Notes: a model not told the origin generated them from the letters alone. Shown: positions 1 to 8,354, numbered from the stretch's first letter. The stretch is 40,098 nucleotides of DNA from SIG603 sp964370775 (GCA_964370775.1 CAYJKT010000028.1:1-40098), one strand, 5' to 3'. Made by a program: numbers and translations.

Positions 1-55
1 TTTCTCGCTCCTTTTCGTTTGCAAGTTCTAATTGTATCGTGTATTTATAGCTCAT
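1..55 (-). CDS. Partial CDS (N-terminus only), unknown protein
   Basis: A start codon at 55-53 on the minus strand is preceded at good spacing by an AAAGGAG ribosome binding site (64-70). The frame is open to the window edge and encodes MSYKYTIQLELANEKERE (18 residues). The N-terminus is too short to assign a family. Positions 56-203 upstream are AT-rich and would hold its promoter; nothing else stands out there. Confidence 0.5.
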   Translation of the reverse strand, partial: MSYKYTIQLELANEKERE

Positions 56-203
56 AGTTATTGCTCCTTTTATTATATTAATGCTTGTTTTTTGTTTGCT
101 ATGTTTTTTAATCTATTTTCATTGTATCACAAACAATTCTATTTGTCAAGCAATAATTTTCGTGCTAGCACGCATTCCTTTTGTTTGTAAAAAAATGCAA
201 ATA

Positions 204-235
204 AAAGACACCCACTTTTTAAAGCAGATGCCTTT
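204..235 (-). terminator. Rho-independent terminator after spoIVA
   Basis: Read on the minus strand, arms 235-221 (AAAGGCATCTGCTTT) and 218-204 (AAAGTGGGTGTCTTT) pair over 15 positions with several G-T wobbles and a 2-nt loop. T-rich sequence follows, including a run of T at about 192-185. The left arm overlaps the spoIVA stop codon. Confidence 0.6.
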
Positions 236-1538
236 ATTTACACAATATTAAGTTACCCAAAATATCTCTATATTGTAAGTCTTGGTATATGATTTTATTT
301 GCTTGCTTTTTTGAAATTCTATACTTCTGTTTGATACATTCAATATGTATCGACGGAGCAGAAGCCTTAAGTTTTATTCCATACTTACCATTTTGTTTGA
401 TAATAGCAGGTTCTTCAAGGCTTAGTTCGTCAATATCTGGCATAACAATGCCATAGCCTGTTTCCAAAACATCGTCATACGCTGACTGCAACTTCCTAAA
501 TTTATCATTAACTTGTGCCATTTCCATTAGGTGGTCGTATAATGCGCTTTCATCTTTTAGGTCAATGCCTGTTTTTTCTCCTAAAACTCTAAAGAAAAGT
601 GATGAATGAAGCATTACGTCTACAAAAGCTTGCCCAGTGCCTAACTGAATATCTTTTACAGCTATGTTTTGTATGTGCTCACAAGTGCTGATAGTCTCTA
701 TCATATACTTGATTTCCTTAACTTTTTCAATAGCTGAGTTCTTTTTAATCTCGCTTACTATCGCTTCTTTCAGCCAATGATTATTGTCAAGACTAAGCAC
801 CCATGCTGGTATGTTATAGCAAATCTCTGTTACTGGGAACTGGAACAAAATTGTTGATATTATCTCTCTAATGCTTTCCTCTGTAATATCAATACAGTTA
901 ACAGGTAGTACTGGCACACTGTATTTCTCGCTTAACTCTTTTGCTAAATCTTTAGCACTTTCAGAGTAAGGGTCAACGCAGTTTAAAAGCATGATGTATG
1001 GTTTGCCTGTTTCATTCAATTCATCAATTACTCTTTCTTCTGCCTCCATATACTCATCACGAGGTATGTCAGATATACTGCCATCAGTTGTGATAACCAA
1101 ACCGATTGTAGAGTGCTCTGTTATAACCTTTTTCGTGCCTAGCTCCGCCGCCATGTTAAAAGGTATCGCCTCCTCAAACCACGGAGTTTTCACCATTCTA
1201 GGTTGTTCATCCTCTATATACCCTATCGCTGACGGCACTATGTAACCCACGCAGTCGATTAACCTTACATCAAAGCTTGCAGACTCCTCCACTTTTACAT
1301 TAACAGCTTTTTCTGGGATAAACTTAGGCTCTGTTGTCATAATTGTTCTACCAGAAGCCGATTGAGGTAGCTCATCTATAGCGCGCTCCCTTTGCATATC
1401 GTCTTCTATATTTGGTATTACAATAGTATCCATAAACTTTTTGATAAACGTAGATTTACCACTTCTAACAGGGCCAACTACTCCAATAAAAATCTGTGAA
1501 TTGGTCCTTTTTCTTATATCTTCATAAATATTCATCAT
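234..1538 (-). CDS. spoIVA: SpoIVA, spore coat basement-layer ATPase (short C-terminus)
   Basis: SpoIVA polymerises with ATP hydrolysis on the mother-cell face of the forespore and anchors the coat. The N-terminus MNIYEDIRKRT followed by IGVVGPVRSGKSTFIKKF (Walker A GPVRSGKST, about residues 22-30) and LIDCVGY matches the family closely, as does LEEPAIIKQNGKYGIKLKAS near the end. I place the start at the ATG at 1538 (or the next ATG at 1535), because an AAAAGGAG ribosome binding site (1548-1555) sits just upstream and lies inside the longer TTG-initiated frame. The protein is about 434 residues against 492 in Bacillus subtilis. After PSIHI it ends in a Lys/Ile/Tyr-rich tail of about 36 residues instead of the usual longer C-terminal domain. 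It lies 42 bp downstream of sipL, so the two are probably one mother-cell operon. Confidence 0.92.
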   Translation of the reverse strand: MMNIYEDIRKRTNSQIFIGVVGPVRSGKSTFIKKFMDTIVIPNIEDDMQRERAIDELPQSASGRTIMTTEPKFIPEKAVNVKVEESASFDVRLIDCVGYIVPSAIGYIEDEQPRMVKTPWFEEAIPFNMAAELGTKKVITEHSTIGLVITTDGSISDIPRDEYMEAEERVIDELNETGKPYIMLLNCVDPYSESAKDLAKELSEKYSVPVLPVNCIDITEESIREIISTILFQFPVTEICYNIPAWVLSLDNNHWLKEAIVSEIKKNSAIEKVKEIKYMIETISTCEHIQNIAVKDIQLGTGQAFVDVMLHSSLFFRVLGEKTGIDLKDESALYDHLMEMAQVNDKFRKLQSAYDDVLETGYGIVMPDIDELSLEEPAIIKQNGKYGIKLKASAPSIHIECIKQKYRISKKQANKIIYQDLQYRDILGNLILCK

Positions 1539-1580
1539 TAAATACTGCTCCTTTTCTGCCAAACATTGGCTATTTTTTTA

Positions 1581-3101
1581 TCAAAATATAACTAACGGAC
1601 CACCTGGTGAAACTGTAGAATCTGTTAAGCTGTTGTTTTCCATTATTGACGATACTGGAATGTGATAAGTCTTACCTATATCCCAAAGCAGTTCATCTTT
1701 TTTGCTGTAATAAACAACTATACCTTTACTCTTGTTAGTTTGCTCGCTGTCGCTTATCTCTACATCAGCAAGTATTTTTTTGCTTTGAGTTACAAATTCA
1801 GCTGCAACTAACATACCCTCACAAGTGAACTCAATGTTATTGCCGTCAATTATCCTAAAGTCTTTAACACTCATTTTTATGCTTGCGTCACACTTTCTTT
1901 GTTTAACATCGTCAAACTCTTTAGTGCATGTAAAATCAAAAGCTTTAGTAATGCAAAATATCTGTTTGCTTCTGCCTTGGTACACAAGACATATACTGTA
2001 TTTACCTCTATAATTAATTCTGTTTTTCTCTGGGTATGCCGTAACGCTACAGTCCTCACACCAGTAATCTAAGAGCTTTTCAATCTCGTCATCAGCTAGG
2101 AAAATGCTCTTTGTGTAGCTAAGTTTTTCTTTATATATCTGTTGCAAGTACAAAAGATTTATAGTGTCGTACTTCATTTTGCTTTCACTAGCTACGGAAT
2201 ACGCGTCTGTTATCAAGCTTAACTCTTTGTTTTTATAAATAGTCAAACAAGCATTCATCTTAACAAACACACTGCAAATCGTGTTGTCACCAACGTAATC
2301 TTCTTTCGGTTGAACAGAGAACTCACACACATCAATTTCTGCATATACTATATTATCTGTGTCAATGTCACCATATTCTGCATATTGTATAAACGGGATA
2401 CTACAGGATAATTTCTCTACATTTAAGCTTTCAGAAAAAGACCTATAAATCAAACTTATGTCCGCCATTCCCTCTAGTTGGATTTTACCTAGCTGTGCTG
2501 TGGCTGATACATCTTTAACATTTATGTCTTTTCTAAGTATGCTTTCTATCGGAGCAGAAGATTTAGGGAGCTCTATTTCTTGCTCTATCACAAATTGGTG
2601 ATTAATTGCGTTCACTCCGTGTGAGACTAAGTATTTCTCGTGTCTTTTTTCTACTCCGTCAGCGTCACTTGTCACTCTGCCCTGTTTTTGAACACAAAAG
2701 CTAATGTCTATCACTACTGGTACATGAATGTCCAATTTTCGAGCACTAATTGCTCTGCATATAATATGCCCTGTACCTGCGTGGATTTTACCCACTACTC
2801 TGTCGCTAGATTTCTCTATGTCTCTAGCTTGCGAGTATTCTTTAACAATCTCGCAAACTCGTACACAGCCTGTTTTTTCGTCCATATATTGAACATACAG
2901 CACTAGCTTACCCTCACACATAAATTTGTCCTGAGTAAAGGAATAAGTTGTGATTTCAACATAAGGGATACATTTTAGTATTTTTTGAATATCAGGAAGA
3001 TATTCAGGCAATGAATACTCTATATCAATAGGGCACTCTATGCTCTCGTTGTTTACTGTTTCAAAACAATTGTAATTAGTATGAGATAGCTTTGTCTGCA
3101 T
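1581..3101 (-). CDS. sipL: SPOCS (DUF3794) and LysM protein, SipL-like
   Basis: This 506-residue protein has an N-terminal region typical of SPOCS/DUF3794 proteins (IECPIDIEYSLPEYLPDIQK, about residues 21-40), a second SPOCS-like region in the middle, and a C-terminal LysM-like segment (ELLWDIGKTYHIPVSSIMEN, about residues 470-490). In Clostridioides difficile, SipL (about 518 aa, same architecture) binds SpoIVA through its LysM domain and is needed for coat assembly. Length, domain order and adjacency to spoIVA all favour SipL over the other SPOCS proteins. No signal peptide is visible, which fits a mother-cell cytosolic protein. A GAGAGG ribosome binding site precedes the ATG at 3101, and a sigma-E-like promoter lies at 3135-3163. 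Confidence 0.82.
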   Translation of the reverse strand: MQTKLSHTNYNCFETVNNESIECPIDIEYSLPEYLPDIQKILKCIPYVEITTYSFTQDKFMCEGKLVLYVQYMDEKTGCVRVCEIVKEYSQARDIEKSSDRVVGKIHAGTGHIICRAISARKLDIHVPVVIDISFCVQKQGRVTSDADGVEKRHEKYLVSHGVNAINHQFVIEQEIELPKSSAPIESILRKDINVKDVSATAQLGKIQLEGMADISLIYRSFSESLNVEKLSCSIPFIQYAEYGDIDTDNIVYAEIDVCEFSVQPKEDYVGDNTICSVFVKMNACLTIYKNKELSLITDAYSVASESKMKYDTINLLYLQQIYKEKLSYTKSIFLADDEIEKLLDYWCEDCSVTAYPEKNRINYRGKYSICLVYQGRSKQIFCITKAFDFTCTKEFDDVKQRKCDASIKMSVKDFRIIDGNNIEFTCEGMLVAAEFVTQSKKILADVEISDSEQTNKSKGIVVYYSKKDELLWDIGKTYHIPVSSIMENNSLTDSTVSPGGPLVIF

Positions 3102-3134
3102 AACACATATCCTCTCTTTTTTTATCTTTGTACA

Positions 3135-3163
3135 ATAATATGTGTGAACAAGCTGATATATTA
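3135..3163 (-). promoter_or_regulatory. Possible sigma-E promoter of sipL-spoIVA
   Basis: On the minus strand TAATATA (3163-3157), 14 nt and CATATTAT (3142-3135) match the sigma-E pattern KMATATT-N14-CATACAHT at 6 of 7 and 6 of 8 positions. It sits about 35 bp upstream of the sipL start. Mother-cell expression of both genes is expected from other spore formers. In AT-rich DNA a chance match is possible. Confidence 0.4.
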
Positions 3164-3180
3164 CTACACGTTGAATATCG

Positions 3181-3209
3181 TTGACAATTTTAACTAATTA
3201 ATGTAATAT
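3181..3209 (+). promoter_or_regulatory. Sigma-A-like promoter of the M28-type peptidase gene
   Basis: A perfect -35 TTGACA (3181-3186) is followed 17 nt later by TAATAT (3204-3209), a weak -10. It is the best candidate upstream of the ATG at 3238, which has its own GGAGG. Confidence 0.45.
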
Positions 3210-3237
3210 GAATTAGAAATAAAATTATGGAGGCATT

Positions 3238-4173
3238 ATGACAGAGTTATCACAGAGCATATTTAACAATCACCAAGTTAGAAAAAGCAATCAACAAAAA
3301 AGCGATTTTATTCAGCTTATACAAAATAATATCAGTGGAGTTAATATTGAAGAAAGCACGTCTCTCGTTAAATCACGAAATATAGTTGTTGGCGATGTAG
3401 AAAACGCAGATATTATTCTAACTGCACATTATGATACACCGGCAGTTCTTCCGTTCCCAAATTTTTTAGCACCTAAAAATATTCTAGCTAATATTTTGTA
3501 TCAAGGTGGCTTAGCTGTAATTATCGCTACTATAATATTTACACTTCAACATCTATATTTTGAGATAATGCCTGATAACCTTTTTACAGCTTTAAGTTCA
3601 CTTGTACTTGTTTATATTCTTCTTGCATTGATGATTTTTTATATTATTAAAGGTAAAGCTAACAAAAACAACGCTAATGATAATACCTCTGGTGTAATAA
3701 CTTTAATAGAAATTATGAACAAGTTAACAGAAGAAGAAAAGCAAAAAGCAGCTTTTGTGTTTTTTGATAACGAAGAACTCGGCACATTAGGCTCTATGGC
3801 GTTTAAGCAAAAACACAAAGAGAAAATGAAAAACACTTTACTTGTGAACTTTGACTGTGTATCTGACGGCGACCACATTATGATTATAAAAAACAAAAAA
3901 GCACACCTTAAGTATGCTGATTTGCTAGATAGTATCATGGTGTCTGCTGATGACAAAAACATAGTACAGGATAGAGCTATTAGAGCATTTTATCCGTCAG
4001 ACCAAATGAACTTTCCTATAAATATTGGCGTGGCGGCGTTTAGAAAAAACATACTTTTAGGCTATTATGTCTCAAGAATTCACACTGCAAAAGACACTGT
4101 TTTTGATGAGAGAAACATAGTTCTACTTTCAGACAAATTTTCTGATTTAATTAAAAAAATAAGTACTCCGTAA
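3238..4173 (+). CDS. M28-family-like membrane metallopeptidase
   Basis: The 311-residue protein carries the ligand motifs of zinc aminopeptidases of the M28 fold: AHYDTP (about residues 62-67), NDNTSGV (about 145-151), DNEELG (about 178-183), a following NFD, and a C-terminal HTAKD (about 282-286). Two hydrophobic helices (about 85-105 and 117-139) lie between the first histidine motif and the second aspartate motif, so the catalytic domain is interrupted by a membrane hairpin. There is no N-terminal signal peptide. By simple topology both halves would face the cytosol, which is inference. The ATG follows TGGAGG at good spacing. The substrate is unknown. It is divergent from sipL and has its own promoter. 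Confidence 0.72.
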   Translation: MTELSQSIFNNHQVRKSNQQKSDFIQLIQNNISGVNIEESTSLVKSRNIVVGDVENADIILTAHYDTPAVLPFPNFLAPKNILANILYQGGLAVIIATIIFTLQHLYFEIMPDNLFTALSSLVLVYILLALMIFYIIKGKANKNNANDNTSGVITLIEIMNKLTEEEKQKAAFVFFDNEELGTLGSMAFKQKHKEKMKNTLLVNFDCVSDGDHIMIIKNKKAHLKYADLLDSIMVSADDKNIVQDRAIRAFYPSDQMNFPINIGVAAFRKNILLGYYVSRIHTAKDTVFDERNIVLLSDKFSDLIKKISTP

Positions 4174-4249
4174 TAGATTATATTTCTAATTGGGTATAAT
4201 AATATAGATATTAATAAATTATTAATTTTTTTCTAATAAATTTTTAAAG

Positions 4250-4283
4250 ATAGCTTGCATTTTGTTTGAACAAGCTATATAAT
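4250..4283 (+). promoter_or_regulatory. Promoter with overlapping 8-bp inverted repeat
   Basis: TTGCAT (4255-4260), a 17-nt spacer and TATAAT (4278-4283) form a good sigma-A promoter for the gene at 4313. An inverted repeat with arms ATAGCTTG (4250-4257) and CAAGCTAT (4271-4278) covers the -35 and touches the -10. Its centre-to-centre distance is about two helical turns, as expected for a dimeric repressor site. Confidence 0.6.
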
Positions 4284-4312
4284 TAGTTCTATATTTATGA
4301 AGGAGTTATACA

Positions 4313-5404
4313 ATGACTTTACCAAAACCTATATTAAAGATAGCAAAAACTATATTACTAGTGAACTTTACTAGAAGAAAAAAATACAGCGAAAGTTTTA
4401 TGAAAAAAATAAATATTGCTAATTCGCAAAACAAAGCTAGAATATTCATTTTTAATAAACCAGAGCATGGTAATTTGGGCGACCAAGCAATTGGAATGGC
4501 TCAACAGCAGTTGCTTAAAAAATATGAAAAAGATTATATGGTTATAGAGCTTGCAACAGAAGAATGTATCTTGATTTCTGACATTATTGAAAGAGAGCTA
4601 AGAGAAGATGATATTCTAATTATATATGACGGTGGATTTATCGGTACTCTTTGGGAGATGGAGCACGAAAGTGTTGTAAAAGCGTTGACTATAGGCAAGA
4701 ATAATCTAATGTTGCTACTACCTCATGTAATGTACTTTAGTGATGATGAAGCTGGCAGAAAACTAACGCAAGAATTCAAGAAAATAGTTCACTCAGCTAA
4801 AAATTTACATCTTTTCCTTAGAGATCAAAAAACCTACGACTTTACAATTGACACTTTAGAATTTGATAAGGAAAAAGCATATCTTGCACCAGATTTGGTG
4901 GCAATGCTGAAAGTTGATATTGAAAAAACTGAGCGTAATGGTGTTCTGTTTTGCCTAAGAACAGATAAAGAGAGAGTTCCTAACCAAAATCTTGAAAAAG
5001 TAAAAGATTATATCGTTAAAAACAATTATGATGTCACTTATACTACAACCGTAATTGATACAAAGCTTGATGAAGATACAAGAGAACCTTATGTTGTAGA
5101 CTTGCTAAAAGTTTTTAGCAAGCATAAACTTCTTGTAACTGATAGGCTTCATGGCATGCTTTTTGGATTGATTACAGGCACACCTTGCATAGCATTTGAT
5201 AATGTCAGCAAGAAAGTTTCTGGTGTATATAATCTATACCTAAACAAGTTACCTTCTATCCGTTTCTATAATTCTTATGATGAAGTTGATTTATCAGTAG
5301 TAGAAACACTTATGGATATGGGACATGTCGATTTTGATAAAAACATCTTGCAACATTATTATGATGAAATATATAATGTTTTGGATAAAAATATGAAAAG
5401 ATAA
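4313..5404 (+). CDS. Polysaccharide pyruvyl transferase family protein
   Basis: This 363-residue protein has the family signature HGNLGDQAI (about residues 52-60), the acidic YDGGFIGTLWE segment in the middle and the C-terminal VTDRLHGMLFGL (about 277-288). These are the donor/acceptor-binding motifs of the pyruvyl transferase fold (PF04230), which modifies exopolysaccharide or cell-wall glycan sugars using phosphoenolpyruvate. No transmembrane segment or signal is seen, so it is cytosolic. GAAGGAG precedes the ATG. It stands alone between a peptidase gene and serA rather than inside a glycosyltransferase cluster, so its acceptor cannot be deduced. A strong terminator follows directly. Confidence 0.85.
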   Translation: MTLPKPILKIAKTILLVNFTRRKKYSESFMKKINIANSQNKARIFIFNKPEHGNLGDQAIGMAQQQLLKKYEKDYMVIELATEECILISDIIERELREDDILIIYDGGFIGTLWEMEHESVVKALTIGKNNLMLLLPHVMYFSDDEAGRKLTQEFKKIVHSAKNLHLFLRDQKTYDFTIDTLEFDKEKAYLAPDLVAMLKVDIEKTERNGVLFCLRTDKERVPNQNLEKVKDYIVKNNYDVTYTTTVIDTKLDEDTREPYVVDLLKVFSKHKLLVTDRLHGMLFGLITGTPCIAFDNVSKKVSGVYNLYLNKLPSIRFYNSYDEVDLSVVETLMDMGHVDFDKNILQHYYDEIYNVLDKNMKR

Positions 5405-5413
5405 CAAAATATA

Positions 5414-5457
5414 AACACCACTTTTAGTAGACAGTTCATTCTACTAAAAGTGGTGTT
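5414..5457. terminator. Bidirectional terminator between convergent genes
   Basis: A perfect 17-bp stem (5414-5430 with 5441-5457) and 10-nt loop is followed by GTTTTAGC on the plus strand and by an AT-rich tract on the minus strand. It separates the plus-strand pyruvyl transferase gene from the minus-strand serA. Confidence 0.9.
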
Positions 5458-5470
5458 GTTTTAGCTTATT

Positions 5471-6634
5471 TTATATAAATCTAGCTTTTACAATTGGCTC
5501 TAGTTTATCAAAAGCATCAGTTGTAAATGAATCAAGTTGACCTGTAACCTCAAGAATTGTATAAGCATAGTCGCCTCTTGCTTTACTTATCATGTTCTCG
5601 ATATTAATTCCAGTGTCACCACAAGTAGCTGCAAACAAGCTGATTGTGTTTGGCACATTTTTATGTAAAATGCAAATTCTTTTGCAACCAGGAGTTCTAG
5701 GCAAGCTTACACTTGGCAAGTTAACAGAGTTATTTATATTTCCGTTTTCTATATAATCTCTCATTTGGTTAACAGCCATAACAGCACAGTTATCCTCAGA
5801 TTCTGGAGTAGAAGCTCCTAGGTGTGGAATTGCAATAACTCCTTTTTTACCAATAAGTTCAGCATTTGGGAAATCAGTTACATAAGTGTCTACTTTATCT
5901 ACTGATAAAGCGCTGATAATATCGTTTGTGTTAACTAGTTCGCCTCTAGAGAAGTTCAAGATTTTAACTCCGTTTTTCATTTTTGCAAGAGTTTCGCTGT
6001 TAATCATCTCTTTTGTATCTTTAGCTAAAGGAGCATGTAAAGTGATGTAGTCACAGTTTTTGTAAATATCATCTAGAGTTCTAGCATATCTAATATCGCT
6101 TGATAGTCCCCATGCAGATCTTACTGATAAGAATGGGTCGTAACCATAAACATTCATACCTAGTCGTCTTGCACTGTTAGCTACTAAAATACCGATAGCA
6201 CCAAGACCTACAACACCTAAAGTTTTTCCTTGTAGCTCAGGGCCTGCAAAGCCAGCTTTTCCTTTTTCAACAAGAGCTGGAACTTCATCGCCCTCATTTT
6301 TTAATGATTTAACCCAGTTGATGCCATCAACAATTTTTCTTGAGCTTAAAAATAGTGAAGCCAAAACTAGCTCTTTAACAGCATTTGCATTAGCTCCTGG
6401 AGTGTTGAAAACAACCACACCTTTTTCACTACATTTCTCAACTGGAATATTGTTAACACCAGCGCCAGCTCTTGCTACTGCAAGTAGGCTTTCGTCCATA
6501 TCCATGTCGTGCATTGACGCTGAACGAACAAGTATTCCCTCAGCCCCATTTGCTGACTCAGCTAGTTCATAGTTTGGTCCTAGGCGTTTAGTGCCTACCT
6601 CACTTATATTATTAAGACAAAATATTTTATGCAT
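5471..6634 (-). CDS. serA: D-3-phosphoglycerate dehydrogenase with ACT domain
   Basis: SerA oxidises 3-phosphoglycerate to 3-phosphohydroxypyruvate with NAD+, the first step of serine synthesis. The 387-residue protein shows the Rossmann motif GVVGLGAIG (about residues 138-146), the substrate-side arginine in NFSRGELVN (about 228-236), the catalytic-side IPHLGAST (about 266-273) and a C-terminal ACT domain (about 315-385, starting RICILHKNVP), where serine feedback could act. I chose the ATG at 6634 because GAGGAGG lies 9 nt upstream; the longer frame would include that site. The start overlaps the serC stop by 8 bp, which suggests translational coupling. No serB lies in the window. Confidence 0.95.
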   Translation of the reverse strand: MHKIFCLNNISEVGTKRLGPNYELAESANGAEGILVRSASMHDMDMDESLLAVARAGAGVNNIPVEKCSEKGVVVFNTPGANANAVKELVLASLFLSSRKIVDGINWVKSLKNEGDEVPALVEKGKAGFAGPELQGKTLGVVGLGAIGILVANSARRLGMNVYGYDPFLSVRSAWGLSSDIRYARTLDDIYKNCDYITLHAPLAKDTKEMINSETLAKMKNGVKILNFSRGELVNTNDIISALSVDKVDTYVTDFPNAELIGKKGVIAIPHLGASTPESEDNCAVMAVNQMRDYIENGNINNSVNLPSVSLPRTPGCKRICILHKNVPNTISLFAATCGDTGINIENMISKARGDYAYTILEVTGQLDSFTTDAFDKLEPIVKARFI

Positions 6635-7712
6635 TGTAATTTTCCTCCTCAAATTTTTTCATAAATCCTACTAATTTTTCAACACCCTCGATAGGCATTG
6701 CGTTATATATAGAAGCTCTCATTCCACCAACACTACGGTGTCCTTTTAGGTTAACAAAACCTAAAGCTTCTGCCTCTTTAACAAATTTAGCGTCTAAATC
6801 TTTGTCGCCAGTTACAAAAGTAACATTCATCATAGAACGGCTATCTTTCTCTGCCCCACCTTTAAACAATTTAGAGCTATCTAGGAAATCATAAAGCAAA
6901 CCACATTTTTTAAGGTTATGCTCTTTCATTTTCTCTAGTCCACCCATCTCGTTTTTAATCCAATCAAGAACCAATTTGCACATGTAAATTGAATATGTAG
7001 GAGGAGTGTTATACATAGAATCATTATCCGCATGAGTGCTGTATTTTAACATTGTAGGCACACCAACTAAATCATCTGTTATCAAATCTTCTCTGATAAT
7101 AACAACTGTTAAACCAGCTGGAGCCATGTTTTTTTGTGCACCAGCATAAATGATGCCAAACTTGCTTACATCAACAGGCTCGCTCAAAATGCAAGAGCTC
7201 ATATCCACAACAAGTGGAACATCGCCAGTTTCTGGAATATCAGAAAATTTTGTACCAAAAATAGTGTTGTTCATGCAGTAATGCAAATAGTCAGCATCTC
7301 TTCTAAATTCTGCACTGTTAAATGCAGGAACAGCAGAGAAGTTAACGTCTTTGGAATTAGCAACCACTTTGCAATCACCAAAAACAGTGCCTTCTTCATA
7401 AGCTTTTTTAGAGAACTGTCCACTAACTACATAGTCTGCTTTTTTGTTTTTCATAAGATTAAGTGCAACCATAGCAAATTGAGTTGACGCACCACCTTGT
7501 AAAAACAGAACTTTATAATTATCAGGTATATTCATTACTTCACGTAATAAAGACTGACACTCTACAATAATATTATCATAAACTTTCGAGCGGTGGGACA
7601 TCTCCATAACACCTTGCCCACTTCCGTTATAATCAAGCATTTCATTAGAAGCAGTTTTTAAGACAGCTTCAGGCAACATTGAAGGACCTGCGGAAAAATT
7701 AAATACACGCAT
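6627..7712 (-). CDS. serC: Phosphoserine aminotransferase
   Basis: SerC transfers the amino group of glutamate to 3-phosphohydroxypyruvate, giving phosphoserine. The protein is 361 residues, the normal family length. It starts VFNFSAGPSMLPEAVL, has the early SHRS motif (about residues 40-43) and contains the PLP-binding lysine in YAGAQKNMAPAG (about residue 195). AAGAAAGG precedes the ATG at 7712. It is the first gene of the serC-serA operon and has a good promoter at 7774-7802. No T-box, riboswitch or long leader was recognised upstream. Confidence 0.95.
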   Translation of the reverse strand: MRVFNFSAGPSMLPEAVLKTASNEMLDYNGSGQGVMEMSHRSKVYDNIIVECQSLLREVMNIPDNYKVLFLQGGASTQFAMVALNLMKNKKADYVVSGQFSKKAYEEGTVFGDCKVVANSKDVNFSAVPAFNSAEFRRDADYLHYCMNNTIFGTKFSDIPETGDVPLVVDMSSCILSEPVDVSKFGIIYAGAQKNMAPAGLTVVIIREDLITDDLVGVPTMLKYSTHADNDSMYNTPPTYSIYMCKLVLDWIKNEMGGLEKMKEHNLKKCGLLYDFLDSSKLFKGGAEKDSRSMMNVTFVTGDKDLDAKFVKEAEALGFVNLKGHRSVGGMRASIYNAMPIEGVEKLVGFMKKFEEENYNA

Positions 7713-7773
7713 AAATTCATACCTTTCTTACATTAAATAGTCAGTTTAAGAGTTTATCACCTTAACACAGTAA

Positions 7774-7802
7774 ATTATACACTAAGATGAACTAAAATAC
7801 AA
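7774..7802 (-). promoter_or_regulatory. Sigma-A promoter of serC-serA
   Basis: On the minus strand TTGTAT (7802-7797), 17 nt and a perfect TATAAT (7779-7774) lie about 60 bp upstream of the serC start. Confidence 0.65.
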
Positions 7803-7944
7803 TAAAACTTTCAATATTTCGTCAACTTAGGCTATTTGTTTATAATAATATCACATATTTGGTTGAATATCAACATATATTTGACATTAACATATAAATC
7901 TATGCTAAAAATTATTAACATATTACTAACAATTAATTATAATA

Positions 7945-7974
7945 TTGCATATAAAAGTTAAAATGTGTTATAAT
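7945..7974 (+). promoter_or_regulatory. Extended -10 promoter of hydrogenase-associated operon 1
   Basis: TTGCAT (7945-7950), an 18-nt spacer and TGTTATAAT (7966-7974, a TGn extended -10 with perfect TATAAT) precede the first gene of the operon by about 32 bp. Between this promoter and the serC promoter the DNA is very AT-rich, with no gene. Confidence 0.7.
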
Positions 7975-8006
7975 TTTATCAAATTCTTATAAGGAAGGAT
8001 GACATT

Positions 8007-8354
8007 ATGACAGTTTCAGATATAGCAAAAATACTAAAAGCAGAGGTTATCTCCGAGGGAAATATGGAAGACGAAGTAAAAACTGCCTGTGGTAGCGACA
8101 TGATGAGCGATGTTCTAGCTTTTGTTAAAGACCAAAGTGTTCTATTAACGGGCCTTATGAACCCACAAGTTGTTAGAACGGCAGAGATGATGGACATGCA
8201 TTGTATCGTTTTTGTTAGAGGAAAACCTATTGACCCAAAAGTTGTAGAGCTTGCAAAAGAAAAGCACATTACAATTCTTGCAACTACTTACAGAATGTTT
8301 ACAGCCTGTGGTCTACTTTATGACAACGGTTTAAGAGGAGGCTGTGACACATGA
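8007..8354 (+). CDS. DRTGG-domain protein, hydrogenase operon 1
   Basis: A 115-residue cytosolic protein starting MTVSDIAKILKAEVISEGN. The pattern of an N-terminal helix, a glycine-containing loop and ILTGLMNPQVVRTAEMMDMHCIVFVRGKP resembles the DRTGG domain (PF07085), a small domain also found in phosphotransacetylase-linked and CBS-linked proteins. Its biochemical role is unknown. Such proteins are regularly found next to [FeFe]-hydrogenase-like genes in clostridia. It overlaps the next gene by an ATGA, so translation is probably coupled. AAGGAAGG precedes the start. The gene at 10071 is a diverged paralogue in the same operon. Confidence 0.75.
   Translation: MTVSDIAKILKAEVISEGNMEDEVKTACGSDMMSDVLAFVKDQSVLLTGLMNPQVVRTAEMMDMHCIVFVRGKPIDPKVVELAKEKHITILATTYRMFTACGLLYDNGLRGGCDT

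Noticed and set aside
7862..7874. Small palindrome GTTGA-ATA-TCAAC between the serC and hydrogenase operon promoters
   Set aside because: Short arms, no clear position relative to either promoter, and such dyads are frequent in AT-rich DNA.
7713..8006. T-box or amino-acid riboswitch upstream of serC
   Set aside because: The leader from the serC promoter is short and has no T-box sequence or terminator/antiterminator pair.
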